This document shows positions 50,001 to 59,066 of a stretch of DNA of 64,000 nucleotides, piece by piece. The DNA lies in the NCBI GenBank assembly GCA_013398615.1, contig VZSR01003022.1, positions 3,620,100-3,684,099 of the forward strand. The letters run 5' to 3'. Position numbers and translations under genes: made by a program. The DNA comes from Brachypodius melanocephalos (Eukaryota; Chordata; Aves; Passeriformes; Pycnonotidae). How positions within the stretch are numbered: position 1 is the stretch's first letter; each line of letters opens with the position of its first letter. A model generated the notes under the pieces. That model was not told where the DNA came from. It saw only the letters and a list, made by a program, of their open reading frames with translations, and made no database searches.

Positions 50001-53000
50001 GCGAGGGAGCCTGGCACTGCATTATCCACTTTATTAATAATAAAAGAGGCAATTTTCTCAAGCCTTTAACTTTTAAAGAGCTCCTGCTCTGCTTAGGTTG
50101 AATTGCCAGCGATGGGCAAGCCTGGGAGGGATTTCATAGCCCTGCCACACTGCAGGTCCTGAGGGGACAAAGGGATGAGCAGGGGAGCATTGCTCTGGAT
50201 TGGGAGAAGGGTGTGGGGGACCTGTGGGTCTGGGGGACCTGTGGGTCTGGGGGACCTGTGGGTCTGGGCTGGTGGGGAAGGAGCTGGGGGTCTCTGCACA
50301 ACCTTCTCCTTGGAAATCCCAAACCCACAGCACAGCCCCTTCCACCCAAAGCAAATCCCCAAACGAGGGACCCCCATCCGCAGACGTCCACGGAGGAAAT
50401 CTTGCCGAAAAATAAAGTAACCATGGTGCAGCAGCTGCTCTTGGCCGAGCCCTGGTGCAAAGCGGGTGGCTCCAAGCAGCCCCCACACCTCACTTGCCTC
50501 TCTGGACGTGGGCTTGCCCCGGAAGAACTCGTGGTTGAGGGAGCTGTGGGGAGGGTTGAAGCGGGCCTGCAGGAACACGCAGCCGTTCGCGATGGCCTCC
50601 AGCGGGGCCGGGCCCTCGTAGGGGAACCCGAAGCCGATGAAGAGCTGCAAGGCACAAACATGTAAGAAATAAAACTTCCTGGATTCGGTTGCGTGCCTTC
50701 TCAGTTAAACTGTTAAATACTGTTTACGCCGTGCCTATTGGTATGGTAATTGTGGGTGCTTTCCTAAATGTTTTCTCTGTTAAATGCTAGTTACTTTTGT
50801 GATTGTCCCTCCTGTCGGTCTTGCCCCTGCCGCATGGCAACCGATGACACCACAGTCAGGGAAATGAGGAGAAATCCCGTGGGCCTAAGGACCCAGCGGG
50901 AGTGGGGTTAACACCTGAAGACCCTCAGGAGCCATGGCCCAAACAGGACTCCAAACTACATCAGTGAGCAGAGAAAACATCAGGCTACCTGCTGGGGCTT
51001 CGTGTCTTGTCACCATAATATAAATAATGCCCTCTCCGCATGACCACCTAGACTTTACAACAAGCCAATGGAAACTCCCAGCGACTCTTGTGAGGACGGA
51101 AACCCCAGCTCTGCCGCCTGGCAAAGCTGAACACCTCCTCCTCTACATCATTCATCGGGAGCAGCGGCGATGTGCACAACCTCCTTGGCCGCCACCAAGA
51201 GCTGATCTTAATAAAGGCATTAAAAAGGAGCTGGTCTCCTTGCCCATTCATTTCAAACACAGCGCTGCCCAGTGATTTTTACCCACGGGGAAAGCTCCCA
51301 GATCAACCCACCGGCATCCCCTCTCTGCTGCTCTGCTCCTGCACGCCGAGCCTCTGATGGGGTTCAACAAACTGGGCTCAAAATTCCCTCTCTTCCATCA
51401 AGCACAGCCCACTTTGCACAGCCATGGAGTGTCCAGGGGCTGCAAGTTCCTCCATGGTGCTTACAGCCATCATTTTGGCCCTGCATGGAGCAACATTGCT
51501 TTGCCAAAGCTGTTTGGCCTCTTAAATCAGGAATATTTCCCCCAGGCACCAGCTGAAGGTGACAGGGATGCACCCACACACTCCAAGAATCTCCTTTATC
51601 ACAGCTATAAGGTGAAAAAAACCACCCAAACCCCACCTCACTCGGCACTAAGTGAATTAATGAGGAAACTTTGTGTTCTGCCTGTGGACAGTCTGCAAGG
51701 AGAAACCCACCAGACACATCTTGATCCAAAATGTCCTCTGCTCGGTTCCTGCCTAATTATCCCGGCTGAGAGGTTAATTCTCCCGGGTGAGAGGTTAATT
51801 ATCCCAGCCGGGAGTGCCTGCAGGCCTGGGAGGAGCACAGGTGATGGGGAACGGGGTCCTGGGGTGCCCTCACCCACCTTTGCCTTCCTCAGCAGCTGCT
51901 GGAACTCGTGCTGGGGCAGCAGCCCATGGTTCTTCACGAAGGCTGGCACCTCGGGTGGCCTCTGTGTCTCGTAATAAACTGTGCCGTGGATCTCCATGTA
52001 CTTGTTGAGGATGGCCAGGAACTTCTCCTTGCCCTGAGGAGGAAGGCAGACATGTGTGCTACACCTAAGGATGAGTCTGACCTCCCCACCATGGTTAACT
52101 CTCAAACTGCTGTCCCAGAGCACCTACCATGCTTCAGGCAGACCCACAGCAGGGAAAAATGCCCACCTGCCTCTGCCCATTCCTTGGAAACACGTTCTGG
52201 ACTGTCCCAGGCTCCTGGAGAGCCCGAATGGCTGCAGGATACAACACTCTGATCATCAAGTTCCTGCCTTCCCTGTCCCCTCCAAGGGCAACTTCCACTC
52301 TGGAGCTGCTGAATTAAAGGCTTCAGAGAGTGCAGAAGGAAGTCTGCAAAGACCAGAGCTTCCTAATAGCCTTTTATTCCAAGTAACACATTCCTAAGAT
52401 TTTCTCATTCAGATTTAATCCTGTTTCACTACCTGGAAAATGAAGGGGGTCATCAATTTTCTTCTCTTGGAGGCTTCCCTCCTTTTGCTCCAAAGCAGCC
52501 TTTCGTTTTAAGAATTTCTCTACTGCAGATTTTTTTTTGCTTGAAAAAAACCACAAAGGGCCCATCCTTTGGATGCTGGATTTTCCAGCGCTGCAACAGC
52601 CCCAAAAGGGCAAAGACCAAGGGGAATAAGGAGTTATAAATGGGGAATTTGAGAAAACTCTGTATGTTGCCTTAAAGCCTCCTCAAATGCTATATTTCTG
52701 CCCTCAGCCATGGATCCCTGGAATTCTCCAAGGCTTTCCCAGCTTATTAAAACTTCAGCTCCTATTATGAGCCAGAGGCGAGAAGTTCAGAGGGGTAGGA
52801 AATGAGAAATAAAGGGAAGGGAGGTTTAATGAAATGTTTCTAAATGTCAAAAACATCCTGCTCTAGAGAGAGTTTGGTCCAAGGCTGGTAAATAAGCACC
52901 TGGCTCCAGAAGATGGAGGTGGTCTTCGCCTTTCTAGACCTCAAAATCATTCAAAATAAGGGAAATGACCCTCTATTCCCTTTTTAATGTACCATGGTGT

Positions 53001-56000
53001 GGTACAAGATGGGAAGCAAAGGCCAGGCAGCCCAGCCTCAAAGAGCCAGCAAGGCCCAGCCCCAGCCTCTTCACCCAGGAATAAATGACCTCAAATTTGC
53101 AGTTTGGGGAAAACTGATGTTGTTTGTGAGTTCTGACTCAAAACAGCAAATGCCTGTAGCACCCGGGGTGGAGAGAAATGTCCGGTCTGGGGTTTTAACT
53201 CTCTTTAGTGCCTGCCCAAATTACCTTAACTAAGCTCCAAGGAAACTTCTGGATAAGAAAGGGCAAGGGAATGGTAGAAAAATAACACAAGATGTTGCAG
53301 CTGTCCTAAAATGAGATTTAGGGGGTTTCAGCAGGGCTTTTAGGGAGGCCTCGAGCCGGGCAGAGGCAGGGGGGGATTTGGTCTCAGACCTGGGGAGTGA
53401 TGGAAAACCCACAAACACCAGTAAAGAGGAGATGGCGTGGCTGGATCCTGGCTCACCACAAGCATCCCTGCTAATTAGCAGCTGCTAATCAGGAAAGCTG
53501 GGAAGGGGAGGAGGTACAGCCCCCACTGCATCAACCCACACCAATCCCAGCAGCTCCAGAGGACCAAGCCCACGTCAAGGCAAAGTCGACTCTGACAAAA
53601 ACCTTTTCTCTCCCGAGAAGAGGCGCGGAGGCAAAGCCCAGCAGCAGCTGGTGTGGTACAGTACCTGCAACTGGAGCAGCCCCAGGCGGTGCACAGAGGG
53701 AAAAATAGAAATAAATCAACAGACAATGAGAATTAGCTCTTTTTTACAGCCCTGGAAGGAAAAGCAGCTTGCTAGCTCTGGATAAGATTGGGGGAGCATG
53801 CACAGCCCCTCTGGAGATGCAGGGGGATGTTTTGGGGGCTGGAGGGGCTGTCCCCATGCAGTGACCCACCCCTCTCCCCCAGATGTTCCAGGACTGGGGA
53901 GCACAACCCCTTTTCACAGAGTGCTTGAAAGCAGACACAAACTATCTCCATCATAATGCAGCAATCACTGCAATTAATTAGTGGCAATCATTATAATTAA
54001 TTACATAAAATCATCGATATGAAATCCTCAGCCTCAGAGGCTGCTGGGAGGAAGCATCCCCAGAGCAAGGAGCAGGGAATGGTGTCCCACCAGCCTCTCC
54101 CTGTTTGTTGGAGGCTCTGGATATGCCCACATCCCTCCCCCAGGACCAGGACAAGGATGATCCTCCACAAACACACCCAGATCTGCAACTCCACAGCTCG
54201 GGGTGAGAGCCAGAGCTTGGGACTGCCCTGTGCCTACCCCTGCCTGCCTGGCTTGTCCCTAGCAGCCCAAGGACAGACACCCACCTTCCAGATGCTGGCC
54301 TCCTTGCCATACACCACGGCCATGCTGCTCACTTTGTTGGCCTTGATCAGCTGCCTCTCGGTCTGGTTGAGCTCCTCCGACACGAAGCCCATGAAGGAGT
54401 TGTCAGGGGTGTGAGCTGTGGACACCAAGGGAAGGAGACACGTGGCTGGACAGATGTTTTTTGGAATGTCCCCAGGGTTGGGGATACAGCCTGAGATGAG
54501 CCCAGCTCCAGAGCCTTGCTGGAGCATGGGGGGAAATGGAGCTTGAATCCCTATCCAAGCAGCTCATGAAATCCAGGCTTCAGAACACACTTGAGCAGCT
54601 CTTCACACAGTGAGATGTTTTTAAAGCTGTCAGAGGGGCTTTATCCAGCCAGGAAACAGCAATGCTTGAGTCACTCAGCAGCCAGTGGGACACTGGGCTC
54701 CTTTCAGACATGCACATCTCCTGTCCATGCCAGAGGCAAATCCCAATCACTGAGCTGCTCTCGCATCAGGAATGCCAGCTGAAAGCAAACCAGGCTGTGC
54801 AACCAACACCACCCCAGCTGGAAGCTGCTGGCTGTGCCCTGACTGTGCTGGACCTGTGGAAGGAGCCTGGTCTCTCTCCCTGGATCATTCTGTAGCCCAA
54901 GAGGTGTCCCAGCAGGAGCTCCCTGCGGGCAGGGGGAAGCAGGAGCAAAGCCAGGGAGGATGACACTGCCTGAGCATCACCTTGTGGAGGATCCCAGAGC
55001 CCCAGAACCACCCTGGCAGGCATCCACGAATGCCTTAAGTTCTTAGCTTTTATATTTTTCAGATCCTGTACTGCATTATTGTATAACTCTGAACTCCATA
55101 TAGAGTGTTAGATAGCTCTTCACATTTTGGTCAGACAAAACAATCCTTCCAGGCATGAGAACTCAGGTCACAATCACTGCCTCAGGCCCCAAGAAGTAGA
55201 AACAAAAGCTCATTGGGGGAAGCAAACTGGGGAAATGTGACTTCATTACCTGAAGCTGTAATTGTAGGATTAACCCCTGATATGCAAATAGACCAAACTT
55301 ATATCTGTCGGAAGAACTTGTGACTGTTGTCCATCTTGGGTGTAGCCTCTGCGAGGCTTTTGCACTGCCCAAGGTGTATCTGTTAAAGGCCTTTAAAAAA
55401 TACACACTTTATCCTTTTAACTCTGTCTAGCCTCTGTTCTAGTGATGCCTTGGGAAGTCTGACCTGAAACAGAGACTGGACAAAGCTAAGACAAAAAAGT
55501 AGGTATTTATTGAAAGGCCTTTAGGGTACACTTTGGGCAGGACAAGAGCCTGGGCAGGAATACACCCAAGGTGGACCCAAAATGGTCACAAAATGGACAA
55601 ACAGCCATGAGGTCTTACACTTTGATAAGTTTTGATCCGTTTGTGTATTGGGGTTGAATTGCCCAATTACAGCTTCAGGTTGTGAAATCCCATCCTTCTT
55701 GTTCCTCCCTTCAGCCACCCTTGGTTGTTCTTTTGGGGCTGAAAGTTGTCCTTGGTGTGCAGCAGGAAAAGGATTTGTTTTGTGTCCCTACTCTGTGAAG
55801 CGAGCTTACTAGCACTGAATGCGAGGCTCAGAATTACACACCTAGGCAGCACAGAATCTGAAAACCATGAAAGCTAAAACTTGAGGCATCACGAGGTGGC
55901 CACCCCAGGCATCACCACTTACGGAACATGGTCATGAACTGCGTGGGCTGCAGGTTCCAGTAGCCCCAGTTGGTGCGGTAGCCGCGCAGCGTGGCGTACT

Positions 56001-57060
56001 CCTCGTGGTTGTAGGCAGGCTCTGTCCCAAACGTGTCGATGACCCGCACGCGGCACCTGCGGAGCAGACGCTGCCTGAGGACACCGGCTGTCCCCAGGAA
56101 CCTGCTGTCCCTCGTCTGCACCCTGAGCAGAGGGTGCAGCAGCATCCCAAGGAGCCCTTCCCAACACTGCTGGACAGGATAATTTCCCTTTGCAGGACCC
56201 TCAGCTCCCTGACAGCTGTGAGAGTGATGAACCTCCCAAAGGCTTATTAATGCCTTTCCCAATATCCTGGGAATGCTGAGGCAGGCACTACCAGCACAAG
56301 GCTGAGGAGAGAAGAGGAACAACAAGCAAAGGAAGAACAAAACAAGCTGAATGCAAGAGCAAATGCATTTATAATAAAAGCAATAACGCAGCTTGTCATT
56401 TTTCTCTCTAATAAAATTGTGTAGGATAGTGGAAGGGATGGGAAAAAATGTAATAAATAGCAGGTCTATCAGAACTAAATTAAATCGCAGAATTTCCTGG
56501 CTGGTGATGTACCAGGGGATGATGACATTTGTCTTGATGCTCAAGGAGCCAGGGACAGGGCTCCTTACAAATTCCCAAGGCTCACACTCCCCTCCATGCT
56601 ATGCCCACCCCTGGCTGCAAGACTAGAATGGAAGAAAATCTTGCAGGCACCTGCAAGGTTAGGTCTTTCTCCAGGAGTTTGGGATGACCCTTCACTCAGG
56701 ATGACCCTGATCTCTTTCTCTTTTTCTCTCTTTTAATGAGGTTTTATCCTAAATATGTGAGACTCAGAATGCCTCATGCCATGGCAGCAGGGGACACAAC
56801 AAGGCACCAGCCAGGCAAAAATCAAATGTAAAATCAAAGGGTCAGGCTCCTCAGATTGGTCATTAGCATTACTCTTTGCTTGCTAATTAATGAAATGGAG
56901 AACAAGAGCAGGCAGTGGCTTTGCTTACCTGTATTTCTTAAAGGAGAGCCCCATGTGCTGCTTCATCTGCTGGAGGCCGTGGTAGTCGGTGTAAATCAGG
57001 TCGAAAGGCAGAGGACTGGTCAAGGGGCAGTTCCCCCGTCCTGGAGGCACCCCTAAGTGA
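40808..57060 (-). CDS. MGAT5B: MGAT5B 3' half: nine coding exons, 5' end missing
   Basis: Joined coding exons in transcript order: 57060-56929, 56056-55923, 54415-54285, 52033-51878, 50644-50498, 48968-48852, 42814-42740, 42303-42029 and 41006-40808 (1366 nt, about 454 residues plus stop). The product is a Golgi type II glycosyltransferase (family GT18). The known family role is transfer of GlcNAc in beta-1,6 linkage to mannose, in brain mainly on O-mannosyl glycans. Seen here: DLIYTDYHGLQQMK, VIDTFGTEP, MAVVYGKEASIWK, the donor-site-like GFPYEGPAPLEAIANGC, then a Cys-rich tail ending CPCRDF...CRDCL. KPTSRE, HVWTVDYNNSEEFEAA and the long Cys-rich tail fit MGAT5B better than the paralogue MGAT5. 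All intron phases are compatible and no stop or frameshift interrupts the frame. Absent: the start codon, membrane anchor, stem and first part of the catalytic domain, presumably beyond 64000. The gene looks intact within the window. Confidence 0.95.
41570..41765. other. Candidate conserved element in last MGAT5B intron
   Basis: An AT-rich stretch around a small CpG core (gcaggacgcgcggcgcctgc at 41608-41627), with tttatcatataaaaatgtc before it and ttgcattttaattgcc after. No exon or transposon explains it. It lies between window exons 8 and 9. Confidence 0.3.
42029..42303 (-). CDS. MGAT5B: MGAT5B window exon 8
   Basis: This 275-nt exon has acceptor CTCTGCCACCAG and donor CA/GTGAGT. It begins with DFC, continues through a variable Pro/Ser-rich stretch (TASSLPPSPKTKSPAMQSPP) to LALSPNSTHLVW, and ends with the Cys pattern HTCTETCRQHGLVCEPTFF and RFLNKEEVFL(Q). 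The Pro/Ser part is expected to be the fastest-changing segment of the catalytic half, and only the flanking Cys motifs anchor it. NST is a possible glycosylation site. It leaves two bases of a Gln codon for the last exon. Confidence 0.94.
42740..42814 (-). CDS. MGAT5B: MGAT5B window exon 7
   Basis: This short 75-nt, phase-0 exon has acceptor GTCCTTCACAG and donor CAG/GTTGGG. It encodes 25 residues: VDPYLPYEYTCEGMLERIHA, then YIQHQ. The YEYTCEGMLERI segment is shared by MGAT5 and MGAT5B (YEFTCEGMLQRI in MGAT5). The donor is weaker than its neighbours' because it has T at +3. Confidence 0.95.
42815..48851 (-). other. MGAT5B: MGAT5B intron between window exons 6 and 7
   Basis: A 6.0-kb intron (GT-AG). 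The protein is continuous across it (MRTQ then VDPYLP), so no exon is missing. Besides the candidate element at 45260-45540, the part 46430-47060 is AT-rich and repeat-poor. No other gene is recognised. Confidence 0.8.
45260..45540. other. Candidate conserved element in long MGAT5B intron
   Basis: AT-rich and repeat-free, with gaacgtcatcagacaaataa at its left end, then gtgatgtttaatgtgccgct and tctgaaatgtataattttcc. It stands out from the GC-rich intron around it. No coding frame. Confidence 0.3.
48852..48968 (-). CDS. MGAT5B: MGAT5B window exon 6
   Basis: This 117-nt, phase-0 exon has acceptor GTGTTTCAG and donor CAG/GTACAG. It encodes 39 residues: VSSQHPYAEEFIGKPHVWTV, then DYNNSEEFEAAIKTIMRTQ. 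The run HVWTVDYNNSEEFEAA distinguishes MGAT5B from MGAT5, which reads HVWTVDLNNQEE at this place in mammals. It contains one N-X-S sequon (NNS). The following intron (42815-48851) is the longest between exons seen here. Confidence 0.95.
49838..49935. repeat. 30-bp tandem repeat, three units, in MGAT5B intron
   Basis: Units of gaatgggtgttaacacctaa followed by ttctgggggt start near 49840, 49870 and 49900. They contain the palindrome GTTAAC. The array lies in the intron between window exons 5 and 6. Confidence 0.85.
50212..50272. repeat. 17-bp tandem repeat, three units, in MGAT5B intron
   Basis: gggggacctgtgggtct is repeated three times with 17-bp spacing, about 230 bases into the intron with the GC donor. 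It is unrelated in sequence to the 17-bp array at the stop codon. Confidence 0.8.
50492..50497 (-). other. MGAT5B: Non-canonical GC splice donor
   Basis: Exon/intron junction GAG/GCAAGT. Apart from C at +2 this is a perfect donor, as is usual for GC-AG introns. The intron ends with GTGTTTCAG at 48969. Reading phase and conserved protein (SRE then V) demand this junction. A GT four bases downstream would shift the frame. Confidence 0.85.
50498..50644 (-). CDS. MGAT5B: MGAT5B window exon 5 (GC donor, LTR beside acceptor)
   Basis: This 147-nt, phase-0 exon encodes 49 residues: LFIGFGFPYEGPAPLEAIAN, GCVFLQARFNPPHSSLNHEF and FRGKPTSRE. The EGPAPLEAIANGC loop is the nucleotide-sugar binding segment expected from the GT-B fold. 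The acceptor reads GTGCCTTGCAG. The donor is AG/GCAAGT, a GC-AG type site. The only nearby GT, four bases further on, would break the frame into the next exon. An LTR ends 16 bases upstream of the acceptor. Confidence 0.94.
50661..51255 (+). mobile_element. LTR E, ends 16 bp from an MGAT5B splice acceptor
   Basis: A 595-bp LTR-like block from TGTAAG to TTTCA, flanked by AACA on both sides (50657-50660 and 51256-51259). It has a TATA-like TAATATAAATA near 51016-51026 and AATAAA at 51210-51215, giving the U3-R-U5 order on the plus strand, antisense to MGAT5B. Base composition differs from the GC-rich flanks. It is unrelated in sequence to LTRs A-D. No internal genes are present. Confidence 0.65.
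51754..51817. repeat. 21-bp tandem repeat, three units, in MGAT5B intron
   Basis: taattatcccggctgagagg is repeated with small changes at 51754, 51775 and 51796 (21-bp spacing). It lies 60 bases inside the intron after window exon 4. Confidence 0.75.
51878..52033 (-). CDS. MGAT5B: MGAT5B window exon 4
   Basis: This 156-nt exon is phase 0 at both ends, with acceptor CTTCCTCCTCAG and donor AAG/GTGGGT. It encodes 52 residues: GKEKFLAILNKYMEIHGTVY, then YETQRPPEVPAFVKNHGLLP and QHEFQQLLRKAK. The QRPPEVPAFVKNHG stretch is shared by GT18 enzymes. A three-copy 21-bp tandem repeat lies about 60 bases into the following intron. Confidence 0.95.
54285..54415 (-). CDS. MGAT5B: MGAT5B window exon 3
   Basis: This 131-nt exon has acceptor GTCCACAG and donor AAG/GTGGGT. 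Two leading bases complete Pro, followed by HTPDNSFMGFVSEELNQTER, then QLIKANKVSSMAVVYGKE and ASIWK. The segment joins the two halves of the GT-B fold and carries a possible N-glycosylation sequon (NQT). It ends in phase 0, which matches the following exon. Confidence 0.95.
55028..55442 (+). mobile_element. LTR A, left part (split by LTR B)
   Basis: Retroviral LTR of the TGATGCCT...AGGCATCA family, closely similar to the reverse complement of the LTR at 14481-14920. It starts with a slightly decayed end (GAATGCCT) after the 4-bp target CCAC (55024-55027). It is interrupted at 55442 and resumes at 55892-55914. Transcriptional sense is inferred as plus, antisense to MGAT5B, because the A-rich poly(A)-like site lies near its right end. 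No retroviral coding sequence is present, so it is a solo LTR. Confidence 0.85.
55443..55891 (-). mobile_element. LTR B, nested inside LTR A
   Basis: Complete 449-bp LTR with perfect ends TGATGCCT and AGGCATCA, inserted in LTR A. Flanks CTAG (55439-55442) and CGAG (55892-55895) look like a 4-bp target duplication with one change. It belongs to the same subfamily as the LTR at 34364-34808. On the minus strand, which is the MGAT5B sense, it carries AATAAA at 55506-55511, so it could act as an intronic poly(A) site. It is a solo LTR with no coding remnants. Confidence 0.85.
55892..55914 (+). mobile_element. LTR A, right end, 8 bp from a splice donor
   Basis: The last 23 bases of LTR A after the nested insertion, ending AGGCATCA. 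They are followed by CCAC (55915-55918), identical to the left flank of LTR A and so its target duplication. Those four bases are also donor positions +5 to +8 of MGAT5B window exon 2. Confidence 0.8.
55923..56056 (-). CDS. MGAT5B: MGAT5B window exon 2
   Basis: This 134-nt exon has acceptor GCTCCGCAG and donor TTCC/GTAAGTGG. It encodes CRVRVIDTFGTEPAYNHEEY, then ATLRGYRTNWGYWNLQPTQF and MTMF, and its last base starts a Pro codon completed by the next exon. The donor lies 8 bases from the end of an inserted LTR (55914). The donor bases +5 to +8 (GTGG) are one copy of that LTR's target-site duplication, so the insertion kept the donor consensus. Confidence 0.95.
56929..57060 (-). CDS. MGAT5B: MGAT5B window exon 1 (most 5' exon seen)
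   Basis: This 132-nt exon follows an acceptor reading CTTCTCCCCAG and ends at donor AG/GTAAGC. It starts with one base completing a split codon and ends with two bases of an Arg codon (phase 2 at both sides). It encodes HLGVPPGRGNCPLTSPLPFD, then LIYTDYHGLQQMKQHMG and LSFKKYR. This is the end of the N-terminal Rossmann-like half of the GT-B fold. The preceding exon, expected to end in an incomplete Ser codon, was not found up to 64000, so the upstream intron exceeds 6.9 kb. Confidence 0.93.
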
Positions 57061-57699
57061 CTGGGGAGAAGCAGGAGGGATCAGCCCCCAGCACCACCAG
57101 AGCCCTGCAGCACAAACACTCCTCTCCCTGCAGGGCATTGAGCTGGAGCCATCAAACAGCTCCTGTTTGATGGAGGGGGAGGCAGATTGTTCTCCTCACC
57201 CCAGTTTTTATTTCCCAGGCCAAAGATTTGGAGAGTCCTGGTCCCTCCCCATCTTTGCACCTGCTCCAGCTGAGTTCCTGCTCCTCCCACATGGACTGTG
57301 AGGCACAGCATTCCCAGCCAGGGCTCACCAGCATCCCAGTCACCACACAGCCTCCCTTGGACCTCTCTTGTTGAAGACACCAGATTTCGTTTACTTTCAT
57401 TGCAGTCACACCAGTGAGACTTGTAAAGCCACATTTTTCCTCTCCTCTCTGCCTGCAAGGCTCCCAGCTGAGCCCAAAGCTCCCTGTTCCCAGCTCCACA
57501 TCCCTCTCAGCACTCCCTGGGAGTGTTTCTCTTATTCCAGTCCTTACCCACCACATCCCAGAGCACTCTCAGCTTCTCCTTGACTCTGCTGGCAATGCCT
57601 GTCCTTGGACTTTGGGCATATTTCATTCATATTTCTCAATTTTGGTCCCATTTATGAAATAATTCCATAAAACAGGGGCAGCTGGGCCCTGGGTCTCAC

Positions 57700-58015
57700 T
57701 CAGGGGGTTTCCAGACAGTTCCTTACAAACAGCCACACAGCCCCTCTTCCCTCCTCCAGTGGATAAAATGCATTATGAAAATCCAGATAAACTTGACTGA
57801 CTGCAATCTCTTTATCAAGACCATCAGTTACCTTGCTGCCAGGGTGAGATGTGATTAATCCAGCAAGATACAGGGCTGGTAAACCTGTTCTGTGTCTCCT
57901 TCCATTCCCAATTACCTCTGTGAACTGATGAATCCCTCTCTCCAAAGCTGTTCCACCAAGTGTACCACTGATGTCAGCCTGACAGCCCATCTGCTTGTCT
58001 GGACCGTGTTTCCTC
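57700..58015 (-). pseudogene. CR1-type reverse transcriptase fragment in MGAT5B intron
   Basis: The minus-strand frame contains KVTDGLDKEIAVSQVYLDFH then NAF, resembling the CR1 block ending YLDFxKAFD around the first catalytic Asp of LINE reverse transcriptase. The catalytic context is degraded (HNAFYPL). An A-rich tract at 58021-58033 follows on the plus strand. Confidence 0.5.
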
Positions 58016-58984
58016 CTTCTCAGAAAAAAAAAAACCCTATGACACCTTCCAGCTTCAGCAGGTTTCTCAAAAATCCACGTTGCTTGTACTTGTGATTTCC
58101 CAGTGCCAGTTTGCTCAGAGGCTGATTCACTCCATGGTTTCAATGCTCTTGTATTTTGTTTTTCCTCCTAAAGATTATAATTCCTCATCCTCAAAACTAC
58201 ACTCACACTCGAAAAGCAACAGCATCCTCATGGAAAACCAAACTGCTGAGCTGATTTGGTCCACCCAGGCTGTCTCACTCCCACCACGCAGTTGTCCCGT
58301 TTCGTTCTCAGTCCTTCCAACAAGGCTGAGGAATTCCTGGTTTATTTCACAAGTCTGAGCTCAGACACTGTGAAATTTCATCCTTTGCTCCTGCCTGCCA
58401 GGACGTCTGTCTTTGTTTTCTTCTGGGCTCTTCACTTACTCCAAACCCCTGTTTGGAGATGGGAATTTATCCCAGCCATGCCTGTAGGTATTTTCTCTTC
58501 TTTAAGGAATAAAAGTTCTTGTTAGGTTTTACACTAGCAGGCTTTGAATCTTCCCTTCTCTGTGACCTCTCTTCCTGGTTCTCTTAATTTCTCTGCATTT
58601 TCCCCTCTGAAGCTGAGAATTCCCTTTCCAGCCCTACCTGGGCTTTGTCTGTTCCTCAAATGGACCCACGGCCCCAGGGTCCATCCTCTGAGGAGCACTT
58701 CCATAAGGTCCTCACCCCTTACAGAGCCCTTCAGCATTTCAATAATTTCATTGATTTCTATCAATCCCATGGCTGTTTCCAGAGGAAATCAATGGCTTTC
58801 CCATCCAGGGAAAGCCAAGGGACACAATTATCTCAAGTATTTGCTCTCCAGGCTCTCACTAACCTCAGAAGGGGCCACACAGAGCCAGAAATTTGTTTGC
58901 CATAAGAGATATGATAAAGGGCTCTTGATTGGCTCCTGGCCACACCTCACTCTTCTTCTGAACCTGATCTGGTGGAAGATGCAC

Positions 58985-59066
58985 CTGCTCATTGCAGGAG
59001 TTTGGATCAGAAGACCTTTAAAAGGTCCCGCTGAACTCAGACTTTTTTATGATTCTGATGTGGTTC
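58985..59066 (+). mobile_element. CR1 tail remnant in MGAT5B intron
   Basis: Plus-oriented CR1 end: cctgctcattgcaggagttt, then ggatcagaagacctttaaaa and ggtcccg, finishing ttttttatgattctga. It is antisense to MGAT5B. Confidence 0.65.
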
